A stretch of DNA of 64,000 nt from Helopsaltes ochotensis (Eukaryota > Chordata > Aves > Passeriformes > Locustellidae), in contig VXBM01001077.1 of the NCBI GenBank assembly GCA_013400155.1, forward strand, positions 115,122 through 179,121, in the 5' to 3' direction. Below are positions 1-57,130 of this stretch, one piece after another. A program made the translations under genes and the position numbers. Each line of letters starts with the position of its first letter. Positions within the stretch are counted from its first letter, which is position 1. The notes below the pieces were generated by a model. That model was not told the origin of the DNA. It ran no database searches and was given only the letters and a program-made list of their open reading frames with translations.

Positions 1-3000
1 AAGCCATTTCTACACAGAAATTATTGGCTTCTGGAGGAGGAGACAGGCTTTTAGGAGATACCTGCATTTTTTGGGATAGTCTAATTATACCCTTCGTCTT
101 CTGGATTATGGGGTTTTACAGGAGAAGTGCTGGTAACCTGTTAAACAGCAGGAATAACAGCTTTCAGTGAATAGGTACACGATGGAAGAATGGTTATTTC
201 GTGAGGAAACACGGGAGTTTTGTACTTTCTCAGTGATGGCTGTGGTGATATAACTCTGCATGCTCATTCTCTGTGTCCAGCCTGTCTTTCCCACTCACTA
301 CAGTGCAGATTCCCACCTCATCACAGCCCTCGAGCATCACCCCGTAGGGATTGGTGGGATTTAGGGGGGCTGCAAGAGAGCAGCGCCCTGTGGAAATCCA
401 GCGTTTGTGGACAGGGATCCTGTTCAAAGCTCCCCAAGAGGGGCAGAGGGACAGCCCTGCCTGATGAACAGCACCACATTCCCCTTTGTCTTGCAGCTTG
501 TAAAAGGCACAATTGTTTATGAAGGACATGAGGACGGCAGTAGCCGTGATCCCGCAGGACCAACCCTTGGAGCTGTGCCATCATCTTTACATTCACTCCC
601 TCTGGAACCATGCCATGGTCCAAAATTTGGGCTTTTTACTGAGCCAGAAGACTGAGAGGACTGAGATAAGAATTACCTTCCAATGACATATGTGGCTTTA
701 GAAAAATAGCTGAAATTTGTGGTAGTTTTTCAACTTTCATGTCTTTACAGTTGTTATTTGCCTGTCATATTTTGGCACTGAGCTTTTTACTCTGGTGAAA
801 CCTAGTTTGTATTTTCAGGATGTATATCTGTACCCCTCCACGTGCTCAGAGTGGTGAGCATCAGCATCTTTTTCATTTGTGGGAGTTTCTGGTTTTGTTC
901 CCTCCACTTCTTTTGATTAGGTCTTTTCCTTACTCTCTTTTTCTTATCCCACTCTCCTTTTGGAGCCATGTTTATTTATTTATCTGGTTTCTGTTAACTT
1001 GCCCCTGGCCTCTGTGCTTGTTTAGGGGAGTTCACTACTGCAGGGTTTCTGTTCCTCCCTGTTTATTGGCTTTATTGCCTCAAATTGCAATGGAGTTGTC
1101 TCACCTTAGGATGTTTGTCAGCAGCAACACAGAACTCATCCTTCCTGGGCATGGGTTTATTTTGAAGAAAAGGCTTTAACTTCCTTTCTTCCACTGTTCC
1201 TTTGGAGGGAATTGGCTAATAATCCTTCCTCCAGCAGGATCCTGTAAGTGCTTCATTTTGTCTTGGCTGGGACACTGGGAATACAGGGAAATACAGAGCT
1301 TTCAGGGAAGTTTGTTGGTTTTCCATGCTCTAGGGCTCGGTGACATTGCTGATGGCCTTTGGCAGCTCTCTGGGATGCTGCTGCTCAAGTGGCAGCAGCT
1401 TAAGCAGAGATGAGAGGATCTGGACTGTGGTACAGCTGTTACTGCATTTCTGCTGCCCAGGTGAAATCTAAACACTTCTGGAGTGCTTTCAGCAGAGGGA
1501 CAGCACACCTGTGGCCATGAGTGTCTAATCCAGGTGTTGTGCATTATCTGAACTATTACTGTTTATATATTTAGGGCCGAGCAGCCTCACACACCAAGTA
1601 TCCCTTTGCTGAAATCCTCCCCGCCGTAACAATCCAGGTGTGATGATCAGGTTGTGATTTCCCAGGGCAGCATCCCATAGCATTGGTTGCATTAGGAATT
1701 AGGGGCTCTGCCTATGCATTCCCTGCTCCTGCTGCAGCCTCCTCGCATCCACAGTGTTTGCGAATGTGAGCTCCAAAGGAGTTCAGAGGACTGGGGGACA
1801 AGTGACGTAGCCCAGGTGCCTCTGCCCTGGCTGTGCTCCAGGCCTTTTCCCTGTCTCCCTCTGACAGGTACTCCCGCAAATCACAGCCTTGGGATCAATT
1901 CAGATGATAAATGACATTAATGTTACTGTAAATGAGATAATATGCTCAAAGAAGGCAACACATCAGATGTGGTTCTGAAAGACAAGATACCAAAGGGGAA
2001 AACAGCAAGCAGGGGTGGAGTGAGTCTCTGTGGGGAGCTCAGGATGTTGAGGGAGGCTGGACAAATGGTGCATGACTTTTTTTTTGATGTCTGTATCTAC
2101 TTTTTCCTGATGAAGAACCCTGGTAGATTTCATATAGTAAAGGTAACTCAACAGCCAAGTATTTTTACGCTAATGCAGTACGTGCAAACCCACAGCCACC
2201 CGGCCACTCCGCTCCCAAAGGCAGAGCAGCTCCGACTTGTACTTCAATTCCTGCAGCAGCAATTACCAGCACAATTACCTGCTCTGTCCTCCCCAAGGAG
2301 TGTTTTGAAGTGTGTCCAGTGTTTGCACTGGGCGTGCTTCCACAGGCACAGCACAGCCCTTGCTGCCCGCAGAGGTTACAAAGTACATTCAGTTCAGCCT
2401 TGCGCTTGTTTCTGCTCCCTCCTGCCTTTTCACAGTGAGTGTGTTTTGCAATATTCAGATAGAAACGCTGGCAAAACGTTAGTAGAAGCAAATTAAGGGA
2501 CTAAATCAGTTCAGAGGGGCTGCTGACACCACGGGTTGATGCCCTACAGGTCCTGCTGTGCAGCTGGCAGAGACACACGTTCTGTAGGGTTTTTTTCTAA
2601 AGGAATGAGTTTGATGTGTGAGTACAGGTCACCTCCTGCCCAGTCACTTCAGCAGGAACAGGTCTGACTGCAACCACCAGAAAACAAATGAGTACCAAGA
2701 AAGTGACTTTCAAAACCACATTTAAATTAAGTCCTGAAGTGAATTGAAGAGTAAAGAGCAGTGTCTGCAGCACATTCTTTTTGCATAAATGCATTATGTG
2801 GGTACAAGGGTAGCATTAAATTATCCGGAATGGCATTTTCCTCTGGAAATTATCCTTAATAAGTATTCAATATGGGTGAAAGTTCACAGAAACTTTAGAA
2901 TTAAACTGGTTACTTCTCAGGCTGCCTCGAGAGCTCAGTGGGAGCAGTTACAGGGCCTGCCATGAGACAGGATTAAGCACGTGTGGTTTCACTTCTAGCT

Positions 3001-5454
3001 GGACCAAAACTGAAAAATTCCAACTTACCCTATGCTCCCTCTAAAACTGGCAAGGAGTGTTCTCTATGTGGAGTCTTGGAACTGCTTCAGTCAGATTCCT
3101 CCTGTCTGCCATGAGGACAAGAGCTCAGGCCTTGGAAATTAAGGCTTGTTCTTTCTGTTTTACTGCAACGCTCCCAGCACAACAGTATCCCTTGATAAAA
3201 GATGAACAGGCCTCGGATACACAACAATTGGAATTCACTTCCTAGCAAGCAGCAAATACTGTCTGATCTCAGACCTTTTACCTAAAGGATTCCAGAAGTA
3301 AAACAGGAAAATGTTTTTCATCAATGTCAGCAAAGGGTGATTTTTCTCAGTTCAGAGCATCTCTAGGTACTGAAAAATACTGGAGGCTGAAGTCTACTAA
3401 GAAACATTTTCTTACACCTAAGCAATTAAAAATAACCAGAGTAGGTAAAAACCCTCGCAAGACAAGCCCTTCAGAATAATTATCTTTCACAGACATCTCT
3501 TGCTGGGCAAGGAAATGCACAGGAAACCAAAGGCATCAATCATGTGTTATTACAGTCCTGCTGGTTAAAATAGAATCCATTTCTTCACCTGCACTACTGA
3601 ACAGGCTTTCAGGAGTCACAGGGGACATTTACTGACACCTCCATCTGCAGCATGGTCCTGTCTGTGACAAGAAAAGGAGCTTCTGGAGCTGTTGCTGTGC
3701 TCTCAGATCTATGGGTACTACTTGCTGCCTGTCCAGAGGGGAGAATGCACAGGAACTGGAGTCTAATGACATTTTATTAATTCTTTTTAATGGCCGAGAC
3801 CTCTAATGAGCTACATGAAGAACCCTAGACTGAAGCTTTAGACTGTCCCTTTAATCTGGAACATGCAGCAGCGCTGCTGAGTCACCCCTCCTCTCTCTAC
3901 CCTCATTTACTTACTCCTGTCCCTCCCTTATGCTGGAACAAGCATTTTTCTAGCTCTGTAGAAAAGTGATCGGTATTAAAAACGACACGACTTCTTTAGC
4001 TTTGTTTACTGCATCAGCACTGGCACTTGTGCCAGCAAAAGCAGAGTGCATTTTGATGGCACTGCTGTTTATTCATGCTGGTGGGGTCACATCATGGTTC
4101 TGCCACTCACAAATGCAGATTTCAGAGCTGAATTCTAGAAAGAAAGGGTGGAAATTCTCTAAACACATTTTTATACCGCTGAGGAGGCTGTTCTCCGTCA
4201 TTTTGTTATAGTCCTGTGTCCACAACATGTCAATAGCAGTTGTGATAATGTGAAAGTGGGAAGCTTGTACATGGTTATCTGGAAACTGCAAATTCATTCT
4301 GGCTTTCTGCACACCGCAGCATGCAGGCAGGCACACAGCATCTTCCTGAACAGGGACAGAAGAATTTGTGCTGTAAAATATGCATAAAAAATTACCAGTG
4401 GTTCGACCCTTATCTTTAAAAATACCTTGACCAGAGGGCCGAGGAATGTGCTCATGCAGGCAAATGATAGAGATCTCAGGATGCTTTTGGGCACCTCCCT
4501 GCCACCCCCTCTCCCAGAGGAGGCTGCAGTGCCTGTGCTGGAGCAGAACCCTGGCTTTCACAAAGCTGCATCCATGTGGTTTGTGTGGCATTTGCACGTA
4601 GCACTACTGCCCACCTAGCAGAGATTCTCCCCTCCACACGCCCTATGAAGAATGAGAGCCACTATTTCCAGTTTGAATCACTCCATCTCCCACACGAGGA
4701 TGATCAGAGCTGGCCTGGTGTCAGCTCTGATGGCAGCAACCAGCACCAGGTTGTTGCTCTTAGGACAAAGCAGCTGCTCCAGTACAATAGCACCAGGAAT
4801 TGCAGGGAACAGAGTCAATATTTACCCTTGCAGAAAAGGTGCTGGAGAAGACTTGACAATGTTTTTCACAGGGTAAGAATGTGGAAGAAAGTCTAGAGTG
4901 AACAGTTTCCATCGTGTACTACAGGAATATTTTCAGTCATGAAAGATACCTGTAAGAAGGAAGTTTTCACACATTTAGTTCGAGATTTAAATTCTTGTGG
5001 AAAGTTTGTCATTACTATTATTACTATTATACTTACATTTTATAAGCAAACTGAAAACTGTTCACCTTTTACCTCCACATTTATAAATGAAAAAAGAATG
5101 TATCCCTTTCATGCATTATTCCAGTGCAGTATTCAGGCTGGAAACACAGTACAGAAGTCCTACCTCCAGCATTCCAGCAGCATAAGCCACCTTTAAATTC
5201 AAAGGAAAATAATGATGCTCCTGGTTTGCACTGATCCCAATGCATGTACGTTCATACATGCAAAAGAACTCGGCACGAACTGCTAAAACCAAACTGATGT
5301 TGTAGGGTTTAATTTCTTCCATCTACAAGAATCTACAATTATAAAAGTCTCAACTTCAAACTTTACAGTACATTTACATTAGCAAATACCCCACGGCTTT
5401 CCTCACTCCTCCGCTTCTGTACAAATCATATACAATAAAAAGTTTCGGGTTTTC
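1..5454. other. Intergenic sequence beyond the PRKAG2 3' end, no gene recognised
   Basis: No coding sequence with recognisable homology, no CpG island and no clear CR1 copy is seen. Open frames up to 184 codons exist (for example plus 1942-2496 and minus 4073-4597), but they lack recognisable domains and look like chance frames. Small ATT-rich runs occur near 5014-5040. In mammals RHEB lies next beyond PRKAG2 on this strand, but nothing of RHEB is visible here. Confidence 0.7.
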
Positions 5455-5477
5455 GTTGTACAAACATCATTTTACAC

Positions 5478-5483
5478 TTTAAT
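5478..5483 (-). terminator. Distal poly(A) signal ATTAAA for PRKAG2
   Basis: The common variant hexamer lies about 900 bases after the stop. It is followed at about 35-65 bases by a T/GT-rich tract (TTTTTATTGTATATGATTTG) that could act as the downstream element. It is an alternative to the proximal signal. Confidence 0.4.
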
Positions 5484-5679
5484 ACAGGTGAAAATATTGT
5501 CCTCTGGCACCTCATTTCTTCTGTGGTGCCTCTGTACGACAGGACAGAGCACTTTCAATCCATGCTTCCGAAATCTTCAGCTCAAGTAACACAGACCGGT
5601 GAACAGGGCACAGCTTCTGCAACTCCAAAGTTTTAAATAATGAGAAAAATCTCCCACTTGTTTGTATAACAATCAACAG

Positions 5680-5685
5680 TTTATT
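5680..5685 (-). terminator. Proximal poly(A) signal AATAAA for PRKAG2
   Basis: Canonical hexamer in minus orientation, about 700 bases after the stop codon. The sequence after it in transcript direction has T- and GT-rich patches (GTTGATTGTTAT, then ATTTTTCTC), as expected near a cleavage site. Confidence 0.4.
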
Positions 5686-6383
5686 AATGGATATGGTGAA
5701 ATTTTAGCTATCCACCAAAGATGTGTAAAAAATTGTCATGAAAGTAAAAATAAATAAAGCTGTTTTTAAATCAGTCTTGTTTTACATTTCAGTTCAGAAT
5801 GCAACATTGAACACAAAACTGTCATTGAAGTTTTAAAGAAGTCTACCGATACCCAAATTACAGCTTTTATGACAAATCTAATGAGAACTGAAACTGATTT
5901 GGTTTTAGGTTTAAAGACTTTCACATTCAAATACAGTGTCTCGTTTAGCACAACACTTCCTTTGACAGTGATGGGCAACAGTGATGACATATTGCTGTAT
6001 TTTGACATAAGGCACTATGATATGAATATGCCATACACTTGCCTTATGTCACATATATCCATTGCTGACCAGTGACTTCTGTCAAATACAAAATGAAAAA
6101 GTTTCAGAATACAGTGCATTTTAATGAAGGACATCATGTGAAGTCTTCCAGCAAATGTTTTGAAGAAGACATTTTGAAATACGAGCCTACATTTTAACAT
6201 AAGCTTTTGTCATGCTGCTTTTTTTTGCGACATCACTGGGGGGAAGAGACTCATCATCCATCACTAAGTCCCAAAACACATTCTCAACCATCCTTGCTCT
6301 GTTCCATTGCAGTCACTGCTCTTGAGACAAACGACCCAGAAACTCTGTTCAAGTTCTCCTACAAACGTGTACATTCACAGCAG

Positions 6384-52106
<45,723 letters not shown>

Positions 52107-52871
52107 CTGCGGGAGGGAAGAGAGGAGAAGGAGATGAGCATCCAGGCGCGGACTCACCGGCCCCGCGGCGGCATCGGGCGGGGAGTGGCGGCGCGGATCG
52201 GGCGGAGGGGAGGGAAGGCGGGACGGCGGCAGCTGCCCCTCGGCCTCCGCACACGCTGCCGCTCACACACACCGCGGGGGGAGGAACCGGGGGGAGGAAC
52301 CGAGGCTCGCCCTCCCCCAGCCCCGGGTGAAGCCCCGGGTAAAAGCCCGGGCTCCCCGGCCGTGCCTCCTGCGGGCACCGCCTCTTCCCCGCTCGGCGGG
52401 AGCGGCTCCCCGGGCGCCCGTTCGCAGGACGGCGCTTCCCGCCACGCCTCGCCGCTCCCCCCTCTCCCCGGCGGAGCACTTGGTACGTTCCGTTTTGCTG
52501 CAGTCGAGCCCGTTGGTCAGCGGCGGGAGGGGGAGGGAGCTACCACTTCCGCGCGGAAAAGGGAGGAGCAGGAGGGGGAGGTTTAGTGCCCTTAGAGCTC
52601 TGCCGGGGCAGCCGCCTCTCGCAGCCCGTTCCGCAGCCTCGGTTGTTCTCCGGGCTGCCCTGGACTGGAGCGCTGCGACTGAAAGTGGAGCGGGGGAAAC
52701 CCTTCGCTCCCCCGCCAGCGGGGGTTGGTACGCTCCCGCGCGTTCACCTGCGAGGCAGCGGCGGGGAAACGGACGCTTCCACTTCCCCCCGGGGGATGTA
52801 AGGGTGTTGAGGGGGTTTCCCCTGTGTGTGACGGGAGCTCCCGCAGTGCGCCGAGCCGCTCTCCCGGCTCC

Positions 52872-53110
52872 GGGGTGCCCATTATTCCGGGATACCCGCT
52901 CTAGCCTGGGTACCGCCAGCCTGCCGGGGATACCGGGGACGCCCTCTATGCCGGGATACCCCCTCTATCCCGGGGTGTCCTCTGTGTCGGGATACCCCCT
53001 CTATTCCGGGGTATCCGCCATCCCGGGGTACCCCCTGTCCCGGGGTGTTCCCTCTTTCGGGATACCCGCTCTGTCCCGACGTGCCCTCCATCCCGGGGTA
53101 CCCGCTCCGG
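52872..53110. repeat. GC-rich minisatellite, unit about 18 bp
   Basis: About a dozen diverged tandem copies of a unit close to CCGGGGTACCCCCTCTAT, varying from 16 to 19 bases, lie inside the CpG island upstream of the short-isoform promoter. The pattern alternates CGGGATACC and CGGGGTGTC variants. Because the unit is near a multiple of three and stop-poor, several frames stay open, which explains the long hypothetical ORFs here. Confidence 0.85.
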
Positions 53111-56100
53111 GCACGGCCGCGCTCGTTTCCATTTAAAACAATTCCAGATGAAGTTACGAGTCAAGATCAGCCCGAAGGTCGGCGTCTCCCGGGTAAGCGG
53201 CGCGGCTCTGCCCTCCCAAAGCCGCCCCGGTAGCGGTGATGGAAGGACGGCGCTCACACCGCGGGAGGCTTCAGCGTACGAGGGATGGGATTTACTGCGC
53301 CCAAACCTTGCATCGGAGCCCCAAAGCCAGGCTGCAGCAGAAGCGAGGGAAATAAGGAAATATTCGAAACAGATTCGTCATTTACATTTATTTTGACAGT
53401 GAGGTGTGGTAAGCTTTAGCGGAGCTTCCTTAGCTGGAATGAGCAGGTCCTCACTGGCTGCTTAGGAAGCTCAGCAGGACCAGTTCAGACACGGATGCTG
53501 CAGAAGGGGATAAACAGATTATTGCTTTGGCAGTGGCAGCAGACCTTGCGGGCAGACACACACACGGATGGTGCTCCAAAGGAGTCACAGGGGGCATCAA
53601 GGAACATTTTAAGCCTACTGGTCCCAAGGGGAAGCTCAGGCTTCAAAAGTTCAGCAAGCCCTTCATGGAGGGAAGGTGGATTAGACCTAGCATAGCACAG
53701 TAATGTGCATAAAACGTAGGGAAATATGAAAGATAATGAGAATAAAACTATGATGGGGGAAGAGATCCAACATTTACAGGAAAATAGAAAGCTGTCTTGT
53801 AATTTCTCAAGTCCAGCAAAGCTTCAAGCAAGGAAACAAACTGCTGGTGACAGCTTTTTTCTTTTCCCAAGCTACCTCTTTCTAAGGACACTTTGAAGGA
53901 TATATGAGGAAGTTAACAATAGCCAGTTCTTCTTTACTGTAAAGATCATTTGAAGGCAAAACTCTAAAATATTTCATTCATAGGTGTATTTTTAAGATGC
54001 TTCTAGGATTTCAGTAAATATTCTGACCAGTCACACAAGATACTGAAGCAGTTCATATTAATTTATAATATTTCCAGCCTACTAATCAAAACTCTTTGGA
54101 ATCTTTTAATTACTTCTGGGAGCTTAGCTAGCTTTAAAAGCTCTAAATTATTTATCTTTCTTATCGTGTACCTTGATACTGATAAGAGTTTTTAACATCT
54201 TTTCTTAATCAAAGGAAGAGAAGATGACATACCTGATTGGAAGTAACTGCCATGATTTCATTTCTTTTTATTTTAATTTGCTCCCCACAGTTATCTAATA
54301 AGCACCAGCCATGAGGAAATACAACTCTGAGGTTGTTTGGAAGTGACACTGAGACTTGAAAGATGTGCATCGAATTTCACTGCTACAGAACACGGTATGT
54401 TGATAAGAAGTCAGTTAAGCCTGTTTATTTCATGCTACACTGTGCTGTGAACCTCAGAGCTCACTGCAAGATCAGGGTTTTACAGTGGCAGAACCTACAT
54501 CCACACCAAGAGCACTATGAGAAATTCAGGATAATAAAAAGGCAGTAATTTAATAAACAACAGAGATTTGTAATGGAAACATGTACCATCCACACTGCTC
54601 AAAAAAGAAACCCGAAGGAAATGGAGAACTAAAGACTGAAACCCCATCCTTCAATGTGCCTGCAGCCTCACGATTTTTTTAAACCCATTTTGGAACAAGG
54701 TGCTGATCATGGCATCCCTTTTGCTCCTCGCTTTGCATTCTGGCTCCTTTTGGCTTGTAGGCAACACAGTGAGTCAGAACAGGAAACTGATGCAGCTGAA
54801 AACCAAAGGGACTAAAAGAAAAGGTTGGGTTTTATCCAGATCAGCTCCTGATCTAGCTCACTGTTTGGCTGTATCAGCACTGGCACATGAATTGTTCAGG
54901 GCAAGAGTGACTGTGGGACCACACCTTGTGGGAACAACCCACTCTTAAGTCAGCCTAAATCATGGTCAAAACAGTGTTCGGTTCATTGTGGACAGGATTA
55001 GACAAATTAAAAGACATTTTTAGCAGTATTGTCTCTCTACAAACTCCTTCTGTCATTTTACAGAAAGATTACTGGCTAATGATAAAGAAAAAATATTTAT
55101 TGAAAAGGAGCTGTAATTTCCAATAGGATGATATTAAATCTTGTAACATTTCCTACCTGGGGTTTTTTTGTGACTATTTGTTCTACTGCCACAGAAGATT
55201 TCTCTTAACTATAACCAAGGGATTTATCCAAATTATGCCTCAAAACTTTGCAATCAGAGTGTGTCAGGTAACCCAATTTAACTGTTTGAGACACCCACTG
55301 TGACAGGACAGTATACACTTATTGTAAAATAAATACTGCCAGGTGACATAAATGCTAGAAAGAAAAGTTTAGAAGAGAAATATGCACAAACTCAAAACTT
55401 CCTGAATACATTTCTTTGCCACATTTTTACAGGAATATTATGCCAAAAAACATGGACCTGCAACACCATCTTAATACAGCAGTGGCATCAATCTTTGTAG
55501 ACACAAAGTAAAAGAATTCGTGGTTGAGACAACAGCAAAAGTCACAAAAGGTAGATGTAAACCAAAGAGATTGTAGGATTCCTAGGAAGGCTGGAATATA
55601 AATTTTAATAGGTAACTGCTTATTTTGGCTGTTTTCTTTAGCTTCCTAGGGTAAAGGGAGTGAGGAGTGACTAATACTCCGTGGAAGTAAAATCAGTCCT
55701 GTAAACTATAGATGCACTTACAACCAATGCATTATCTGATAATCTTTGTTTCTTTTTTTCTGATAATCTAGGAGCCCTTTCAGTCCTGTGTCCTACTGAA
55801 GGAATCCCATCCTTTTCATAAGAACACGCCAAGTATTCAAGCCATAGGGATGGTTCAGGGATGTGAACAACCATTAACAGCAGCAGCAGATCATTTTTTA
55901 TATAGCTTCCTGCCATCTTGCCGGATACTCTTTGGTGTAAGTTGGATTTCAAGATGTTTAAGAGAACAACCACCCCCATTTTAAGCAGTTCTAGGAAAGA
56001 AGGATCATCAGCAACAGCCAGGGTGTGCAACCAAAGGCAAAGCAGTCTCAGCCTCTGTAAGGAGAGGCTGGAATGCTGTGGGCAGTGTGAGTTCACGGGA

Positions 56101-56199
56101 CTTGTGACGCTCTCTTGCCTGACACACACACGAGCAAACCAGATTGTCTGGGGGAAACGACTGCTAAAGGTCACAACAATGTTCTCAAGGAAGGTACTG

Positions 56200-57130
56200 A
56201 GATTTCTTTATCTAACTGGAAGGGTTTAAGAGAGGGTTCCACAGAGGTCTGTGTTCTGTCTAACATCATTCAGTGCTTCCACTGATGACTCAATGAAGAA
56301 ATAATGAATGACCTGACCACATTTTCAAATGACTCCAAGTGATTCAATGGTAAATGAAGCTGCTCTTTTAAGGACAGCCCTAGAACTTCAAATGATTTTG
56401 AGAATTGCTGCAGTGCTTTGATAATCAGGATGCACATTGATATGGGTAAGTAGAGTGTGTTATACAATAATCAGATGCAAAAATAAAATGGGAAAGGATT
56501 GACTTCCAGCAGTCATGCAAGGCAAAGACCTGGGAGTGAAACTAAATGTGAGACTACAATGTCAGTTCCTTGAAATTAAAAAAAAAAAAAAATCACACGA
56601 TTTACAAATGTGTTATAGGTAAGACATGGAGCATCTGTGCTACACATTCCCTGGTTAGATGCCAGTTGGGATACTGCATTCAGTTTTAGGGATTTAACTC
56701 AAGAATGAACTAAAAGAGTCTAAAAAAGAGGAACAGCAATGATCTACACATTCAGAAAACATGACCTATAAAAAAGAATTTGAAAACTTCCCAGTTGTTT
56801 CATCTACAAAGGGAAAAAAGGACAAACAAAAACCACACAAAAACAACAACCCCCCCAAAAAACCCAAACCAAACCAAAAAAAAAGCCAAACCTCAAACAA
56901 ACAAACAACTCCCCCCCCCCCAAAAAAAAACCCAACCCAAAACCCCACAACACCAGAAAAAGAGAAGACTGAAGGAAAATACCTCAACAGTCTCCAAACA
57001 TGATTTGTTTTTGCAAAAAGAGAAGTGATTAACTGTCTTCTGGGTCCACTGGTTATGGGATGAGAAGGTATCTACTTAGCCTTTAGTAAAGAATTCTTAG
57101 GTTGGACTTTGGGAGAACTTTCTGAGTGTA
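56200..57130 (+). mobile_element. Ancient CR1-like relic with A/C-rich insertion
   Basis: Scattered blocks in the correct CR1 order remain: a degraded GATGACTCAATGAAG block, GACCTGGGAGTGAAACT, a block like CGAATACTGCATTCAGTTTT (here GGGATACTGCATTCAGTTTT), and CTTAGGTTGGACTTTGG plus AACTTTCTGAGTGTAACA. The A/C-rich tract at 56821-56955 interrupts it. Divergence is high, so limits and family are approximate. Confidence 0.5.
56821..56955. repeat. A/C-only low-complexity tract with C runs
   Basis: About 135 bases are almost entirely A and C, including a run of 11 C at 56911-56921 and a run of 7 C near 56850. The minus strand is therefore G/T with long G runs. It interrupts an old CR1 relic. Confidence 0.9.

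Larger units (their letters stand above)
5455..6383 (-). other. PRKAG2: PRKAG2 3' UTR (candidate extent)
   Basis: AT-rich, non-coding sequence follows the TGA in transcript direction. Two usable poly(A) hexamers in minus orientation are seen: AATAAA at 5680-5685 and ATTAAA at 5478-5483. The lower boundary given assumes the distal signal. A UTR of about 0.9 kb is close to what I remember of the human transcript, but the true end cannot be read from sequence alone. Confidence 0.5.

Noticed and set aside
480..660. Acceptor-like CCCCTTTGTCTTGCAG at about 480-495, possibly opening a plus-strand exon
   Set aside because: The sequence after it gives no recognisable protein and no paired donor or neighbouring exon was found.
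1942..2496. 184-codon open frame on the plus strand in the 3' flank
   Set aside because: No recognisable domain and mixed composition, with other frames open on the opposite strand. Looks like a chance frame in intergenic DNA.
4073..4597. 174-codon open frame on the minus strand
   Set aside because: No family resemblance, no splice or promoter context, in AT-moderate intergenic sequence.
52327..53136. 269-codon plus-strand frame through the CpG island with a collagen-like end
   Set aside because: GC-rich sequence has few stops and the Pro/Gly-rich part is simply the minisatellite translated. Other frames are open over the same bases.
55671..56174. 167-codon minus-strand frame
   Set aside because: Lies beside and partly over degraded repeat sequence and has no recognisable domain.
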